Shown here: piece after piece, positions 43,883 through 53,589 of the stretch
Layout: the number at the start of each line of letters is the position of its first letter
Numbering within the stretch: position 1 is the first letter of the stretch
Source of the DNA: Martelella mediterranea
Lineage (GTDB): Bacteria > Pseudomonadota > Alphaproteobacteria > Rhizobiales > Rhizobiaceae
NCBI GenBank assembly: GCA_003001975.1
Contig: PVUG01000010.1
Coordinates: 90,988 to 154,987 of the forward strand
Reading direction: 5' to 3'
DNA: 64,000 nucleotides
Position numbers and translations under genes: made by a program
The notes under the pieces: model-generated
What the model saw: the letters and a program-made list of their open reading frames with translations, nothing else
Databases searched by the model: none
What the model was told of the DNA's origin: nothing

Positions 43883-45664
43883 TCACATCGGAAAGAAAAA
43901 GCCGATCGCGAAAACCGACGTCAAGCCGACGATGATGTTCATCGGGATTCCCATCTTCAGGAAATCGCCGAACCGATAGTTGCCGGCTCCATAAACGAGC
44001 GTGTTGGTCTGATAACCGATCGGCGTTGCGAAGCTCGCACTGGCTGAAAACATCACGGCAACGACAAACGGTCGGGGATCAAGACCAAGCTGGGTGGCAA
44101 GCGCGATGACGACGGGCGTGTAGACAACCGCTACAGCATTGTTGGTAACGGTCTCCGTCAGGATGGAGCCGACAAAATAGACCGCCAGCAGCATGAGCAT
44201 CGGTGACAGGTTTTCCAGCCATGGCTTCAGCATGTTCACGACCAACTCCACGGCGCCGCTGTTTTCCAGACCGGAGCCCACGATCAGCATCGCGAAGATC
44301 AGAACAAGAATGGACCCGTCGATGGTCTTCCAGGCTTCATCACTGTCAATGCAGCGAAGCGCGAGAATAACGGCAACGCCCAGAAGAGCGAGGATGCCGA
44401 TTGGCAAGACATTGAATGCGGCAAGGGTGACGATGCCGATCAGGGTCAAGACGGCGATCGGTGCCTGACGCCGACGAAAGGCCCGGCCGCCGGGCTCCGT
44501 AACGGAAACAACATCGCCAACCCTCGACAGATCGCTGAACCCTTCCGAGGTGCCTTCAAGAAGCAGCTTGTCGGCCGGACGCAATTGAACATTCGGCAGA
44601 TCCGGTCCTGCCACATGACTGGCGCGATAGGCCCCCAGCACGCGCATGCCTGCGCGCCGCCCGAGCGCCAGGTTCGCTATTGTCGTGCCGGAACTTCTGC
44701 GCGATGGCGACACGATGACCTCGGCCACCCGGACTTCGGCGTCCGGTTCCAGAAAAACCGAGCGCTGCAAGCCGACCTGCAGGCCGGCCTGTTCTTCGAA
44801 GGTCAGAAGTTCGGATGTCGGGGCGATCAGGATCACTGCGTCACCCTGTTTGAGAACGTGTTCGGGCAGGCCGCTTCGTTCGATCTCGCTCCCGTGCCGA
44901 ATGCCTGTCACCCGAATGCCGGACCGCTGGAAGTCGCTGATTTCGGCAAGCGTTTTGCCAATACCCGCATAGTCGGACAGAACCGTGACCTCGGACAGGA
45001 ACGGCGTCTCCTCATCGCCAACATTCTCGCCGGTGTCCCGGTGCGGCAGCAGGAACCTGCCGAGCGCGAAGACGGAAATGCCGCCCACAACCGCCGAGAT
45101 GATGCCGACAGGCGCGATCTCGAATATCGAGAACGGCTCCAGACCATTCTGTTGCGCCACTCCCGCCACCAGAAGATTGGTCGACGTGCCGATCAATGTG
45201 CAGGTTCCGCCCAGAATGGCGGTGTAGGAAAGCGGTATCAGCAGTCGGGTGGGCGCCATGCTCAGGCTTGCGGCAAGGCGCACCACCACCGGGATGAGGA
45301 CAAGGACAACCGGCGTACTGTTCATGAAGGCGGAAGCGGACGCTGCGATAACGATAAAGATCATGATCGCAAAAACAGGGTGGGATTTCGCTCGTCCCAC
45401 GATGAAATCGGCAAGAGCATCCAGAACGCCTGTCCGCAACAGGGCGCCGGAAACGACGAACATCGCTCCGATGGTAATCGGGGCGGAGCTGGAAAAGACG
45501 CTCATCACATCATCCGCAGACACCAGGCCAAGGACGATGAACAGCGCCGCGCCGATGACAGCAGTGACATCGGGCGGATATTTTTCGATCGTGAAGGCTG
45601 CGAAGAGAAGCGCCAGAAGCACCAGTGCCACAATGGCGGGGGAAACACCGATGAACGCGATCAT
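43883..45664 (-). CDS. SLC13/DASS-type permease with TrkA-C domains
   Basis: A 593-residue transporter. Two membrane halves with the conserved SFMNSTP-like motif (ASAFMNSTPVVLVLIPV) and LTNNA-like motif (ETVTNNAVAVVYTPVV) flank two cytoplasmic TrkA-C (RCK_C) domains at about residues 205-380. Relatives carry sulfate, dicarboxylates or other anions with sodium. The start at 45664 (MIAFIGVSPAIV) is better than the upstream ATG, which adds a charged leader. It has no operon partner. Confidence 0.88.
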   Translation of the reverse strand: MIAFIGVSPAIVALVLLALLFAAFTIEKYPPDVTAVIGAALFIVLGLVSADDVMSVFSSSAPITIGAMFVVSGALLRTGVLDALADFIVGRAKSHPVFAIMIFIVIAASASAFMNSTPVVLVLIPVVVRLAASLSMAPTRLLIPLSYTAILGGTCTLIGTSTNLLVAGVAQQNGLEPFSIFEIAPVGIISAVVGGISVFALGRFLLPHRDTGENVGDEETPFLSEVTVLSDYAGIGKTLAEISDFQRSGIRVTGIRHGSEIERSGLPEHVLKQGDAVILIAPTSELLTFEEQAGLQVGLQRSVFLEPDAEVRVAEVIVSPSRRSSGTTIANLALGRRAGMRVLGAYRASHVAGPDLPNVQLRPADKLLLEGTSEGFSDLSRVGDVVSVTEPGGRAFRRRQAPIAVLTLIGIVTLAAFNVLPIGILALLGVAVILALRCIDSDEAWKTIDGSILVLIFAMLIVGSGLENSGAVELVVNMLKPWLENLSPMLMLLAVYFVGSILTETVTNNAVAVVYTPVVIALATQLGLDPRPFVVAVMFSASASFATPIGYQTNTLVYGAGNYRFGDFLKMGIPMNIIVGLTSVFAIGFFFPM

Positions 45665-46068
45665 GACTTTCCGTTCTGCTGTCCGGTTTGGACGCAAATG
45701 CTGATATTGATTTCCTCCCGTTCAGATTGTCACAATCTCGACAGCGAGAAAACGGCCCGGTTGCGCACGATCGCCGGCAATGCCTTCTGATGGGCCAAAC
45801 CGAAGCAAGCCAGACGCGCGAAAACCGTTTTGAAAGAACGTCGCTGGGCGGTGACCGGTTCCAGAGCCCTGAAGACAAGTCAGGAAAACATCGATTTTTC
45901 AGGCAAGCTCAGCTGTCGAGGTTCCATCGACAATCACATGGTCGTCGTCCATCGGGCATTTCCCGATGCGGGCCTCGATCCGGCAGATGAAGCGGATGGA
46001 GAGCATTGCCGCCAACGCCAAGACGAAGGCGTTGGCTGGAGCGAAGGGACGGAACGCTCGATGAGCGG
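45665..46068. other. Intergenic stretch
   Basis: About 400 bases between two leftward genes. No gene or clear regulatory structure was recognised; frames present here are not supported by ribosome sites or protein-like composition. Confidence 0.4.
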
Positions 46069-47637
46069 CTATCGTCTTGTGAACCGCGCAGGCCCGTTCA
46101 GGGCGAACAGTTCAATCTCCAGCGTTTCGGCCTTGTCCGGGCCGCCGGAGAACGTGGCGGCCGAGCGGGAGCCTGCGGGCGCGTTTTCGGTATCGATGTC
46201 GAACACCATCATCGCGCCATCCCACGGCATCAGCTGAAACGCCTCTGGCCTGGGCCCGACCAGCAATGCCAGCCCACCGGTCTCGTCCTCGGCCACCTCG
46301 ACGGTGCCGAAATAGGGGTGACTGTAGCGGCCGATGCAATAGCCTGCGGGCGGCGGCGCGGCGGCTGCCTTAGGGAACGGCTTTCCGGCGGTCTCGCCAA
46401 GCGGGGTATAAAAGCCTGCAAACATCGGCTCATAGCCTGAAAACCAGTCGCGCGTGACAGCGCCGGTCTGGACCATGTCGGTAAAGCTCGCGCCGATCGA
46501 TTCGACCGCGCCGACCGGAGCCGCGTTGGAGAGCACCACAATCCCGACATCGAGCGAGGGGATCAGCGCAAAATAGGTGGCAGCCCCCATAATGAAAGCG
46601 CCGGAATGGCTGAGGATCACCCGGCCGCTCGGGTCTGTGCTGACGCCGAATCCGTAGCCATAAAAACCGGCGCGTTCATCCGGGCTGTGCGGCCTTCTGG
46701 AAAAACTCTGCGGGCTGATTGCCGGCTGCAGGGCTTCGGGCCGGATGAGGTCGGCGCCATCGGCGAGCACCATCTTCATCCATTTCGTCATGTCATTGGC
46801 CGTGGAACTGATACCGCCAGCAGGCGACTGGGCATCAGGCTCGCGCTGATAGAGCGGGGCGAAACCCTCTGCGGTTCGGGCGTGGGGCGTCGCGCGGTTT
46901 TCGCGCGCCATGAAGTCTTCAAAGCGCGCGCTGGTATTGGTCATGCCAAGCGGCTGAAATACGGCCTCCTGCGCAAGATCGCTCCACGCCATGCCGGAAG
47001 CATCGGCAACCGCTTCGGCAGCTGCCGTCAGGCCGAAATTCGTATAGGCATAGCTGGTGCGAAAGGGTGAAAGCGGCTGAAGCCTCAGCCGCTCGAGAAT
47101 GGTCTGGCGGCCGAAACCGAGGTCCTCGAGATCATCTCCGGCATGATCCGGCAGGCCCGAGCGATGGCTGTAGAGATCGCCGATCGTCAACCGTTCGCTG
47201 ACCGCCGCGTCGGAGAGCGAAAACCACGGCAGCAGGTCCTGCATACGGCTGTCCCAGGAGACCACATCGCGGCTGACCTGGCGGGCGACAACCGTCGCGC
47301 CGATGGATTTGGACAGCGAGGCGAGCTGGAACACCGTATCGGGTGTGACCGGCAGGTCGCCGCCGCGTGTGCCAAATCCCTTGGCATAGACAGTCTCGCC
47401 ACCTTGAACCACCGCCACGGCGAGGCCAGGAACACCGCTGCGGGCCTTGATGTCTTCAACGATGCCATCAAGCGCGGCCACGGCCTTATCAATCTGCCCG
47501 GATGGAACCGGAACACCTGCCGTTCGCGATGGCGGCAGCATTTCGGCCAATGCCGGAGCCGAGAGCAAGACAAGAGAGGCCGAAGCCAGCGAAGCGGAAG
47601 CCAGAAAACGGCGGCGCGAAGCTTTGAAATGTGACAT
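46069..47637 (-). CDS. Exported serine hydrolase, class C beta-lactamase fold
   Basis: A 522-residue protein with a twin-arginine-like signal (ASRRRFLASA at residues 6-15) and cleavage near ALAEM. The active-site motif SLSK is at 107-110, the second motif Y-x-N in YTNFG near 200, and HSG near 370 replaces KTG. This is the pattern of the beta-lactamase/transpeptidase-like esterase family (EstB, PBP4-like) rather than of true AmpC resistance enzymes. A C-terminal lipocalin-like domain of about 100 residues follows. The substrate is unknown. Confidence 0.87.
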   Translation of the reverse strand: MSHFKASRRRFLASASLASASLVLLSAPALAEMLPPSRTAGVPVPSGQIDKAVAALDGIVEDIKARSGVPGLAVAVVQGGETVYAKGFGTRGGDLPVTPDTVFQLASLSKSIGATVVARQVSRDVVSWDSRMQDLLPWFSLSDAAVSERLTIGDLYSHRSGLPDHAGDDLEDLGFGRQTILERLRLQPLSPFRTSYAYTNFGLTAAAEAVADASGMAWSDLAQEAVFQPLGMTNTSARFEDFMARENRATPHARTAEGFAPLYQREPDAQSPAGGISSTANDMTKWMKMVLADGADLIRPEALQPAISPQSFSRRPHSPDERAGFYGYGFGVSTDPSGRVILSHSGAFIMGAATYFALIPSLDVGIVVLSNAAPVGAVESIGASFTDMVQTGAVTRDWFSGYEPMFAGFYTPLGETAGKPFPKAAAAPPPAGYCIGRYSHPYFGTVEVAEDETGGLALLVGPRPEAFQLMPWDGAMMVFDIDTENAPAGSRSAATFSGGPDKAETLEIELFALNGPARFTRR

Positions 47638-47717
47638 GGAAAACCTCTATCCTCTTTTCGAAAACCGGCTCCGCCGGAACGTTTCGTTTGTCAGGTGCCG
47701 ATGCGGCCTGGACCGCA

Positions 47718-49520
47718 TCAGAGCGGTAGCCCCAGCTTGAAGAAAACCCTGAGCCCCTCATCCCCACCATTGTCGGGACTGTACCATGGCACCGCGGCGA
47801 TCAGCTGAAAGTTCATCTTTTCCTTTAACATGCCGCTGACACCGATGCCGACAGACCCCAGAGCGTCGCGCGCATAGTCGGCGCTTGCCGCTTCATTCCA
47901 GACCGCGCCGTAATCCGCGAAGGCCGTCCAGGTCAGATCCGGAAGCGCCGACCAGCCGGTTTCAATGTCATGGCTGATTTCAAGGGCCGCCGCCGTTCCG
48001 CTGGCGCCGGAGAGGCTGCCGCCATCGAAAGCCCAGCCATAAGGATCTCCGCCGAGGGAGAACTGCGCTGCTACTGGCAGCGGCGTTGCGGAATACTGTC
48101 CGGCACTGCGCAGACGAATGGCCGTGTCGGCGCCAAGGTCATGCGCGATGTCGAAATTCAACCGCGCGAACCGATAGTCCTCCGGCACGTCGGGCAGCGC
48201 GGTTTCCTGTCCGAGCCCCTGTCCGAATTCGGCTTTCGTCAGAAAGGCCGTCGACCCGCTCTGACGATCATAGGTCAGCGACATTGCCGCCCATCGCGTC
48301 TGTTCGCGCGCTGCCCGCGTACCCATGACATCGATGCGGTCATTGCGCAGATTGACCTCGAACCTTCCGAAAAGGCTCTGATCGATCGTGCGGATGAAGG
48401 GATAATCGAGCCGCGCCGTGCCGACCACGGATCGGATATGAAGGTCGTCGGCTTTCAGATCGCCGCCCGGTTTCTGGGTCACGTATGACAGGTCATATCC
48501 AGCGGACAGACCGTTGAAGCCGATCGGGATATCCTGAGATGCCTGCAGAAAGACCATTTCCTGCGGCGTGTTAGGAACCGTCACGCCCACGAGGCTCGCC
48601 GTGTCGAAAAGCCCCAAAATGTCATTGACGGTGACCTTGCCGGACAGCTCCAGCGGACCGACCTCATCGGAACCCAGATTGTCGAGCCCGGCTCCGGCTG
48701 AGGCGCGGTCGAATCCGATATTGAGACGCAGCGTTCCGCCACCTTGCGGGTTTTCCGGCCGTATCAGAATGCCTTCGATATTGAGCCCGCCAAGATCGCT
48801 CATCAGCAGCAGGATGCGCTCGGCCTCCCTGATCCGGATCGGCCGCATGGCGATGATGCCATCAATATAGGGCGAAAGCCGTTGGCGAATGCCCGGAATG
48901 GAACTGTTGATCTCCAGCGTCTCGACATAGCTTTCATAGACGCGCAGCGTAATCTTTCCGGAGGAGAAGTCCTGAACCGGCACGACTGTCATCGAAAAAT
49001 AGCCCGCCCGCAGATACCGAGCGTCGACCTCAGCGGCAATCCGATAGAGATCGGCAAGGCTGATGACCTTTCCCGCCATCCCCTGCCAGAGATCGGAAAA
49101 CGCCGTAGCCGGAAGTGTTTCCGTGCCCTTGATCGTCAAGGAATTCAGCGTGAAGCGGATCCGGCCGGCATCCTTTGCGGGAGTGCGCCGGCGCTGATCC
49201 TGCACCTTGATATCGACCGTGCCGATGCGCTGCGGCGGCGTGAACCGCTCGAGAACGGTCGTCTGGCCGGCAACCGTCTGTTCGATTCGCTCTGCGGTTT
49301 GTGCCAGGGCCGTGTCTGTTTTTGCCAGAAGGCAGCCCAGCGCGAGTAAACCACACCCGAGAAATCCCCACCAGGAGGAAACCGGATGGGCGGGAGGCCC
49401 GTTTTTGCCGAGTAAATGCGCAGATCCGCCTGCCGCCTTCTCGTCGTGGGGCATTTCAGGGGAATTCTGGAGTGCCATCGCGAACAAACCGGAATTCTCT
49501 GACAAGGCCGTTTGATGCAT
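47718..49520 (-). CDS. TpsB outer membrane secretion protein (ShlB/FhaC family)
   Basis: A 600-residue two-partner secretion pore. After an unusually long N-terminal leader with its hydrophobic core near residues 50-70 come a POTRA domain (LTIKGTETLPATAFSDL; RVYESYVETLEINSS) and a long 16-stranded barrel region with the FDRASAGAGLDNLGS and GFNGLSAGYDLSYV strands. It would export a TpsA adhesin or hemolysin, but none lies beside it. A serine hydrolase is downstream and a LuxR gene upstream. The start at 49520 has a GGGGGAA site. Confidence 0.85.
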   Translation of the reverse strand: MHQTALSENSGLFAMALQNSPEMPHDEKAAGGSAHLLGKNGPPAHPVSSWWGFLGCGLLALGCLLAKTDTALAQTAERIEQTVAGQTTVLERFTPPQRIGTVDIKVQDQRRRTPAKDAGRIRFTLNSLTIKGTETLPATAFSDLWQGMAGKVISLADLYRIAAEVDARYLRAGYFSMTVVPVQDFSSGKITLRVYESYVETLEINSSIPGIRQRLSPYIDGIIAMRPIRIREAERILLLMSDLGGLNIEGILIRPENPQGGGTLRLNIGFDRASAGAGLDNLGSDEVGPLELSGKVTVNDILGLFDTASLVGVTVPNTPQEMVFLQASQDIPIGFNGLSAGYDLSYVTQKPGGDLKADDLHIRSVVGTARLDYPFIRTIDQSLFGRFEVNLRNDRIDVMGTRAAREQTRWAAMSLTYDRQSGSTAFLTKAEFGQGLGQETALPDVPEDYRFARLNFDIAHDLGADTAIRLRSAGQYSATPLPVAAQFSLGGDPYGWAFDGGSLSGASGTAAALEISHDIETGWSALPDLTWTAFADYGAVWNEAASADYARDALGSVGIGVSGMLKEKMNFQLIAAVPWYSPDNGGDEGLRVFFKLGLPL

Positions 49521-49658
49521 GGTTCCCCCAATACGGATCGTTGCATAAGGGACCCTGCTTTGCATTCAGCCTGATGACGGTGGCGAGGCGCACCTGTGGA
49601 CGAGACCCTGTTTCGCCAACGCTTATCGGGCAGCCGTCTTGCGTTTGAAATCCCCTGT

Positions 49659-50450
49659 TCAGGGGGGAATGGGCTGGCCCAGCCACAACGCCATCAGTGC
49701 GGCGCGACTGGAAACGCCATATTTGCGATAGATCCGCTTGACGTGATCATGGACGGTATGGGGGCTCTGGCCGTTGTGTTCGGCAATCTGGCGTTCTGAA
49801 AGCCCCTGCAGCAGGTCATGCAGCACCCTGCTTTCCATCGGCGTCAGCGGCTCGGAGGCAACCCCGATCCCCTCCGACAGCATCTGCAAGCGGTAAAACC
49901 ATCGGATACCGCGCAAGGCGTGCATCACGATCTGGCGATCACGCTCGCAAAACGATGGCTGCGAGAGCGAGCGGTGAAAGCCAATCTGGATTTCGGCGTC
50001 GGCATTGATGGGGATGCCCACCCAGATCGAATCCAACCGATCCAGACCGCGATAAAAGGTCTTGTAGGAATAGCTTTCATACCACTCGGGCGTGGCAAGC
50101 TCATGCAGCATGAAGACCCGAAATTGTCCGGCAAGCTCTGCATTGCGGATCGTGGTGATGTCAGGTTCCCCCTTCTCCATCAGCGCGAATGCTTCCTGAA
50201 TGGTTCTCGCAGTTTCCGCGTCGGGATAAAGCGCGGAAAGGCTGCGTGGGCGCCAGCCGAAAAGCGGATCACGCTGCATGTTGTCGACCAGCCTGACGGC
50301 TCCGATCCAGTCGGCCTGCCGCGCATCGATCATGTCACAAACGACAGAAAGCAGGCGTAGCCGCGCCTCCGGCATGCGCGACGCCTCGAAATCCGCCAGC
50401 TCGTCCCAGAGCGTATAAATCCGCTCGATATCGATTGTTTCTTCCAGCAT
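49659..50450 (-). CDS. LuxR-type transcriptional regulator
   Basis: A 263-residue regulator. The C-terminal 65 residues are a clear LuxR helix-turn-helix: LTPMESRVLHDLLQGLSERQ, then HNGQSPHTVHDHVKRIYRKY and GVSSRAALMALWL. The N-terminal 190 residues are not one of the commonly recognised sensor domains and do not look like an acyl-homoserine-lactone binding domain. It lies upstream of the TpsB gene in the same direction. Confidence 0.83.
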   Translation of the reverse strand: MLEETIDIERIYTLWDELADFEASRMPEARLRLLSVVCDMIDARQADWIGAVRLVDNMQRDPLFGWRPRSLSALYPDAETARTIQEAFALMEKGEPDITTIRNAELAGQFRVFMLHELATPEWYESYSYKTFYRGLDRLDSIWVGIPINADAEIQIGFHRSLSQPSFCERDRQIVMHALRGIRWFYRLQMLSEGIGVASEPLTPMESRVLHDLLQGLSERQIAEHNGQSPHTVHDHVKRIYRKYGVSSRAALMALWLGQPIPP

Positions 50451-50461
50451 CAGATCATGTG

Positions 50462-50476
50462 ACCGTGGAGCACGGT
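50462..50476. promoter_or_regulatory. Inverted repeat just upstream of the luxR-type gene
   Basis: ACCGTGGAGCACGGT has perfect six-base arms and a three-base centre and ends 12 bases before the luxR start codon. It could be a LuxR-type operator for self-control, or an mRNA hairpin that limits ribosome access. Confidence 0.45.
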
Positions 50477-50623
50477 TGTTCTACCCTTTTTGTGTGTCGG
50501 CAATTACCAATATCATGAGCAAGAAAAGTGAATACCTTGCGCCGGGCCGAATGGCGAGGATAGCTACGACTGGCGCCTGCCGATCCAAAAATAAACGCCT
50601 TATAGCACGGCTATGCACCAATC

Positions 50624-51520
50624 CTATTTGCCTGTGTATCTCCGGCGCTCCCTGAGAACCGCCTGATAGTTCGAAAGCAGGATTATTGCTCCGCCGAGGA
50701 AAACCCAAAGGTCGATGGCTTCGCCATAGGCGTAGTAACCAACAATGGCCGCCAGGGGCACGCGCAGAAAATCGATGGGTATCACGACCGATGCTTCGAG
50801 CCTTTTGAGGGCTTGGGCCTGGCAGAAGTGGGCACTGAGCGCGCCAATGCCGGCGACCAGCATCCACGGCACATCGGTCCAGCTGACGGGCTGCCAGTCC
50901 GTGAGGGCGAAAACAAAACCCAGCGGTAGCTGGATCAGGATCATCCAGACAACAATCACACCGGGCGAACACTCGCGTGTCAGCTCTTTCACGCAGATCA
51001 GAGCCAGGGCGTAAAACGCAGCGGCCAGCAGGACGAGGCTCGCCGCCGGATCAATCATTCCAAGACCGGGGCGTGCAATGACCAATACACCGAGGAACCC
51101 GCCAAGGGTGGCCAGAATGCGTGGACGGGTCAGCTTCTCCTTGAGGAAAAGCCAGGCGAAGAAAGCGACCCAGATCGGCATCGTGAACTCCAGCGCGAAA
51201 ACCGATGCCAGCGGCAGGAGGACGACGCCGATTGTCCAGAAATACTGCCCCGTAAAGTGGACGACATTGCGGATAATGTGCAGACGGACCATTTTTGCCT
51301 GCCTTATCTCGGGCAGGAATTGTCTTGCCAGGACGATAATGATGCCCAGGCCGACCAGTGCGCGGAAGAACAGGACCTGCCTGATGGATAATGACGTGGC
51401 GAGTTCGCGCGATCCAACGGACATCCCGATAAAAGCGGCCATGCTCAGCGCGACCCATATCAGGCCTTGAGAAAATTCTGCCCGGCTGCGGGGCTGATCC
51501 AGGTTGAGGTTAGCAGACAT
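50624..51520 (-). CDS. EamA-family (DMT) transporter
   Basis: A 298-residue protein with ten hydrophobic segments in two EamA repeats, the second starting near SLVLLAAAFYALALICVKEL. This is the drug/metabolite transporter superfamily. The start at 51520 (MSANLNLDQP) was preferred over an ATG 27 codons upstream that adds a polar leader. No ribosome site is strong. The substrate is unknown. Confidence 0.85.
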   Translation of the reverse strand: MSANLNLDQPRSRAEFSQGLIWVALSMAAFIGMSVGSRELATSLSIRQVLFFRALVGLGIIIVLARQFLPEIRQAKMVRLHIIRNVVHFTGQYFWTIGVVLLPLASVFALEFTMPIWVAFFAWLFLKEKLTRPRILATLGGFLGVLVIARPGLGMIDPAASLVLLAAAFYALALICVKELTRECSPGVIVVWMILIQLPLGFVFALTDWQPVSWTDVPWMLVAGIGALSAHFCQAQALKRLEASVVIPIDFLRVPLAAIVGYYAYGEAIDLWVFLGGAIILLSNYQAVLRERRRYTGK

Positions 51521-51650
51521 TGTGTTTCTGTTCTCGCTCGAAAGAGCGTCTGGAGACTGAGGCTTTGCGGGCTGATCGTTCACGGCGGATGAACAGCCCA
51601 TTGCCCTTCAGGGGCAACAAACCGGATAGCGTGTTCAAAGAGGGCAGGGC

Positions 51651-52070
51651 CTAAAGCTCGGCCGGGTCCTGCGGCTGGTTGACCGATTCCACCGTCAAGC
51701 GGCAGACCCGGCCGTCTCGTGTCGTCCAGTCGATTGAATGCCCGGCTTTCAGACCGATCAACGCTGCGCCGATGGGCGTCAGAACGGAAATCTTGCCTTC
51801 AGCGATATCGGCCTTTCCGGGATAAACCAGCGTTACCTGTCGGTCTTCGCCGAGATCGGTCGTGAAATGAACAGACGAGCCCATACGCACCACATCAGTA
51901 GAAATGCGTTCGTCTTCAACGATACGAGTTCGTTCGAGTTCGCTGAGAAGAAAATCGGCAAGGTCAGCATTCTGCTCGGCAAAGCGTTCGGCAAGAAGCA
52001 GAAGGCGCTTGTGGTCGGTTTTCGTCAGAACAATGGCAGGTTTGCGCAGTTTCTTTTGGTTTGAAGGCAC
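51651..52070 (-). CDS. rnk: Rnk-like regulator of nucleoside diphosphate kinase (GreA/GreB C-terminal family)
   Basis: A 139-residue Rnk-type protein. An N-terminal helical hairpin (KTDHKRLLLLAERFAEQN) is followed by the GreA/GreB C-terminal FKBP-like domain: VTLVYPGKADIAEGKISVL, then TPIGAALIGLKAGHSIDW. Rnk binds RNA polymerase. The GTG at 52070 is chosen as start because AAGGAG stands seven bases before it; an upstream ATG at 52100 has no such site. Confidence 0.85.
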   Translation of the reverse strand: MPSNQKKLRKPAIVLTKTDHKRLLLLAERFAEQNADLADFLLSELERTRIVEDERISTDVVRMGSSVHFTTDLGEDRQVTLVYPGKADIAEGKISVLTPIGAALIGLKAGHSIDWTTRDGRVCRLTVESVNQPQDPAEL

Positions 52071-52673
52071 AGTCCATCTCCTTGCTGAAATCATCAGCAA
52101 AATGAACGCCGCGAGCGCGGGCGTTATCTCTGCTATTTAAGGATTTGTGTCGCTTGACAGGCGCTGTTTCGAGCGCCCGGTGGCAAAATGCCTGTGCCCC
52201 GCGACCGGGGCGCGACGCGACCAGGCCGGGGGCTATTTGCCTACGATGAGGCGAACCCGTTGAGAGCGGAGATGGAAACGCGTGTTGTTCATGAGCCAAG
52301 GTGTGGCTTTGAACTGACCTTGAGTCAACCCGGCATCTTTGCGCGAAGGTGCGTCGAAGTGTCTGGGAATGAATTCATCGGGGGGAGGGACTGCTTGTGT
52401 CAAAGCCCGCGGCCAATGAGCCGAAATGTCGGTGTTATTGTGTTGTCAGATGCCGTTGTTGTCGTCCAGGCGAGAAACTCGCAACGGAGCGCGGCGGGAC
52501 ATGCCGGACTACGGTATCAGCTTGGTTCCGACCCGATGCCGAATTCGGGCTGTGGCCTATCTGCCGCAGACAACCAGCCGTAGCGATCCAGACCTTCGAT
52601 CATGCTTTCCTTGCCTTACGGGCAATCGCGGTCTTCAAGCACTGGCTTCGAAGCGACGGCGCTGGCGGGAGAA
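52071..52673. other. Intergenic stretch without recognised genes
   Basis: About 600 bases between two leftward genes. Several rightward frames exist, but none has a good ribosome site or family resemblance. Parts may be decayed mobile DNA; nothing specific could be identified. Confidence 0.4.
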
Positions 52674-52696
52674 GCGCGGCCCTGAAAAGGCCGCGC
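52674..52696 (-). terminator. Hairpin after the cupin gene
   Basis: GCGCGGCC pairs with GGCCGCGC around a seven-base loop, 16 bases past the cupin stop. A T-run is lacking, so intrinsic termination would be weak. Confidence 0.5.
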
Positions 52697-52711
52697 AGCA
52701 GGACGGCGGAC

Positions 52712-53170
52712 TTAGCCGCCATATTCTTCATCGGTAACATGCGCGCCCCAGTCAACGGCCGAGCCATCGACGGCTTTCTGAATGGCGTAATGGGTTACCG
52801 AAGTCGTATCGGTCGCGCCATGCCAGTGCTCGACATCCGGCGGGCACCAGACAACGTCGCCGGCGCTCATGATCTGCTTTTCCTGGCCGCGTTCCTGGAC
52901 CCATCCGGTACCGGAGGTCACGACCAGGATCTGGCCGGCCGGGTGCGTGTGCCATGCGGAGCGGGCACCTGGAAGGAAGGTAACCTCACCGGCATTGACG
53001 TCGCCCATTACCGGCGGGAAAACCGGCGCCACATAGGAGGTCCCGGTAAAGACTTCGGCATCGCCGATTTGTCCGGCGCGATCCGCATGGCGGCTGATCT
53101 CCATTGATTGTGCGAAGGCTGTCGGGGCGGCGGCGAGAAGGACAGCAAGTGTGAGTAGGGTTCGTTTCAT
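52712..53170 (-). CDS. Secreted small cupin protein
   Basis: A 152-residue protein with a signal peptide (MKRTLLTLAVLLAAAPTAFA). A single cupin barrel follows with motif 1 WHTHPAGQILVVTSGTGWVQ and motif 2 PPDVEHWHGA supplying His ligands for a metal. Similar proteins are annotated as carboxymuconolactone-associated or quercetin-like cupins. The start is fixed by an AGGAG site; the longer frame lacks one. Confidence 0.87.
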   Translation of the reverse strand: MKRTLLTLAVLLAAAPTAFAQSMEISRHADRAGQIGDAEVFTGTSYVAPVFPPVMGDVNAGEVTFLPGARSAWHTHPAGQILVVTSGTGWVQERGQEKQIMSAGDVVWCPPDVEHWHGATDTTSVTHYAIQKAVDGSAVDWGAHVTDEEYGG

Positions 53171-53589
53171 TTCCGGTCGTCTCCTGTTCGTGAACACTGG
53201 GGCGGCCTGATGGCGCAACCTTGAGGGTTGGAATTCCAACCACGATCCGAACATGGCTCCCGGGATTTTTAGAATAATGCTTCAGATTCACAAATCGGTC
53301 ATGTGCTGGATTCATGAAAGCCCGACAGGCCCTGAACTCCAGGCATCACGGGCTCCCGTGACGAACTTGTCGAACCGCACGCGGACCGATAACAAATCCG
53401 TGAATCGATGAAGAACGGCCCGCAGAATTAATGACCTTCCTTCACAAGGGGGGCAGTCGGTGCTGAGCAGGGGCTGTTTTCTTGATAAAATTCAAGGAGC
53501 TATGCTGTGACGTCATAGTGTGCATGCCATCTCTTCAATTTTAACCGGGCAGCCGGGGTTCTATATCATGTGTGTGAAAGGATCACGCA
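53171..53589. other. Divergent intergenic region of cupin and cidA genes
   Basis: About 420 bases with no gene. A palindrome lies at 53500-53518 upstream of cidA. Confidence 0.45.
53500..53518. promoter_or_regulatory. Palindrome upstream of cidA
   Basis: CTATG and CATAG arms enclose CTGTGACGT, and the centre contains the perfect eight-base palindrome TGACGTCA. It lies about 70 bases before cidA and could bind a regulator, but no cidR-type gene is adjacent. Confidence 0.35.

Noticed and set aside
44585-45790. 401-codon rightward frame opposite the SLC13-type gene
   Set aside because: Low-complexity charged translation with no domain likeness; it is a shadow of the real leftward gene.
46069-47637. 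Calling the serine hydrolase an AmpC resistance beta-lactamase
   Set aside because: It has SxxK and YxN, but HSG instead of KTG, and an extra C-terminal domain, so the esterase or peptidase branch is more likely.
52188-52583. Rightward frames in the 52.1-52.7 kb gap
   Set aside because: Protein-like composition, ribosome sites and family resemblance are all lacking.
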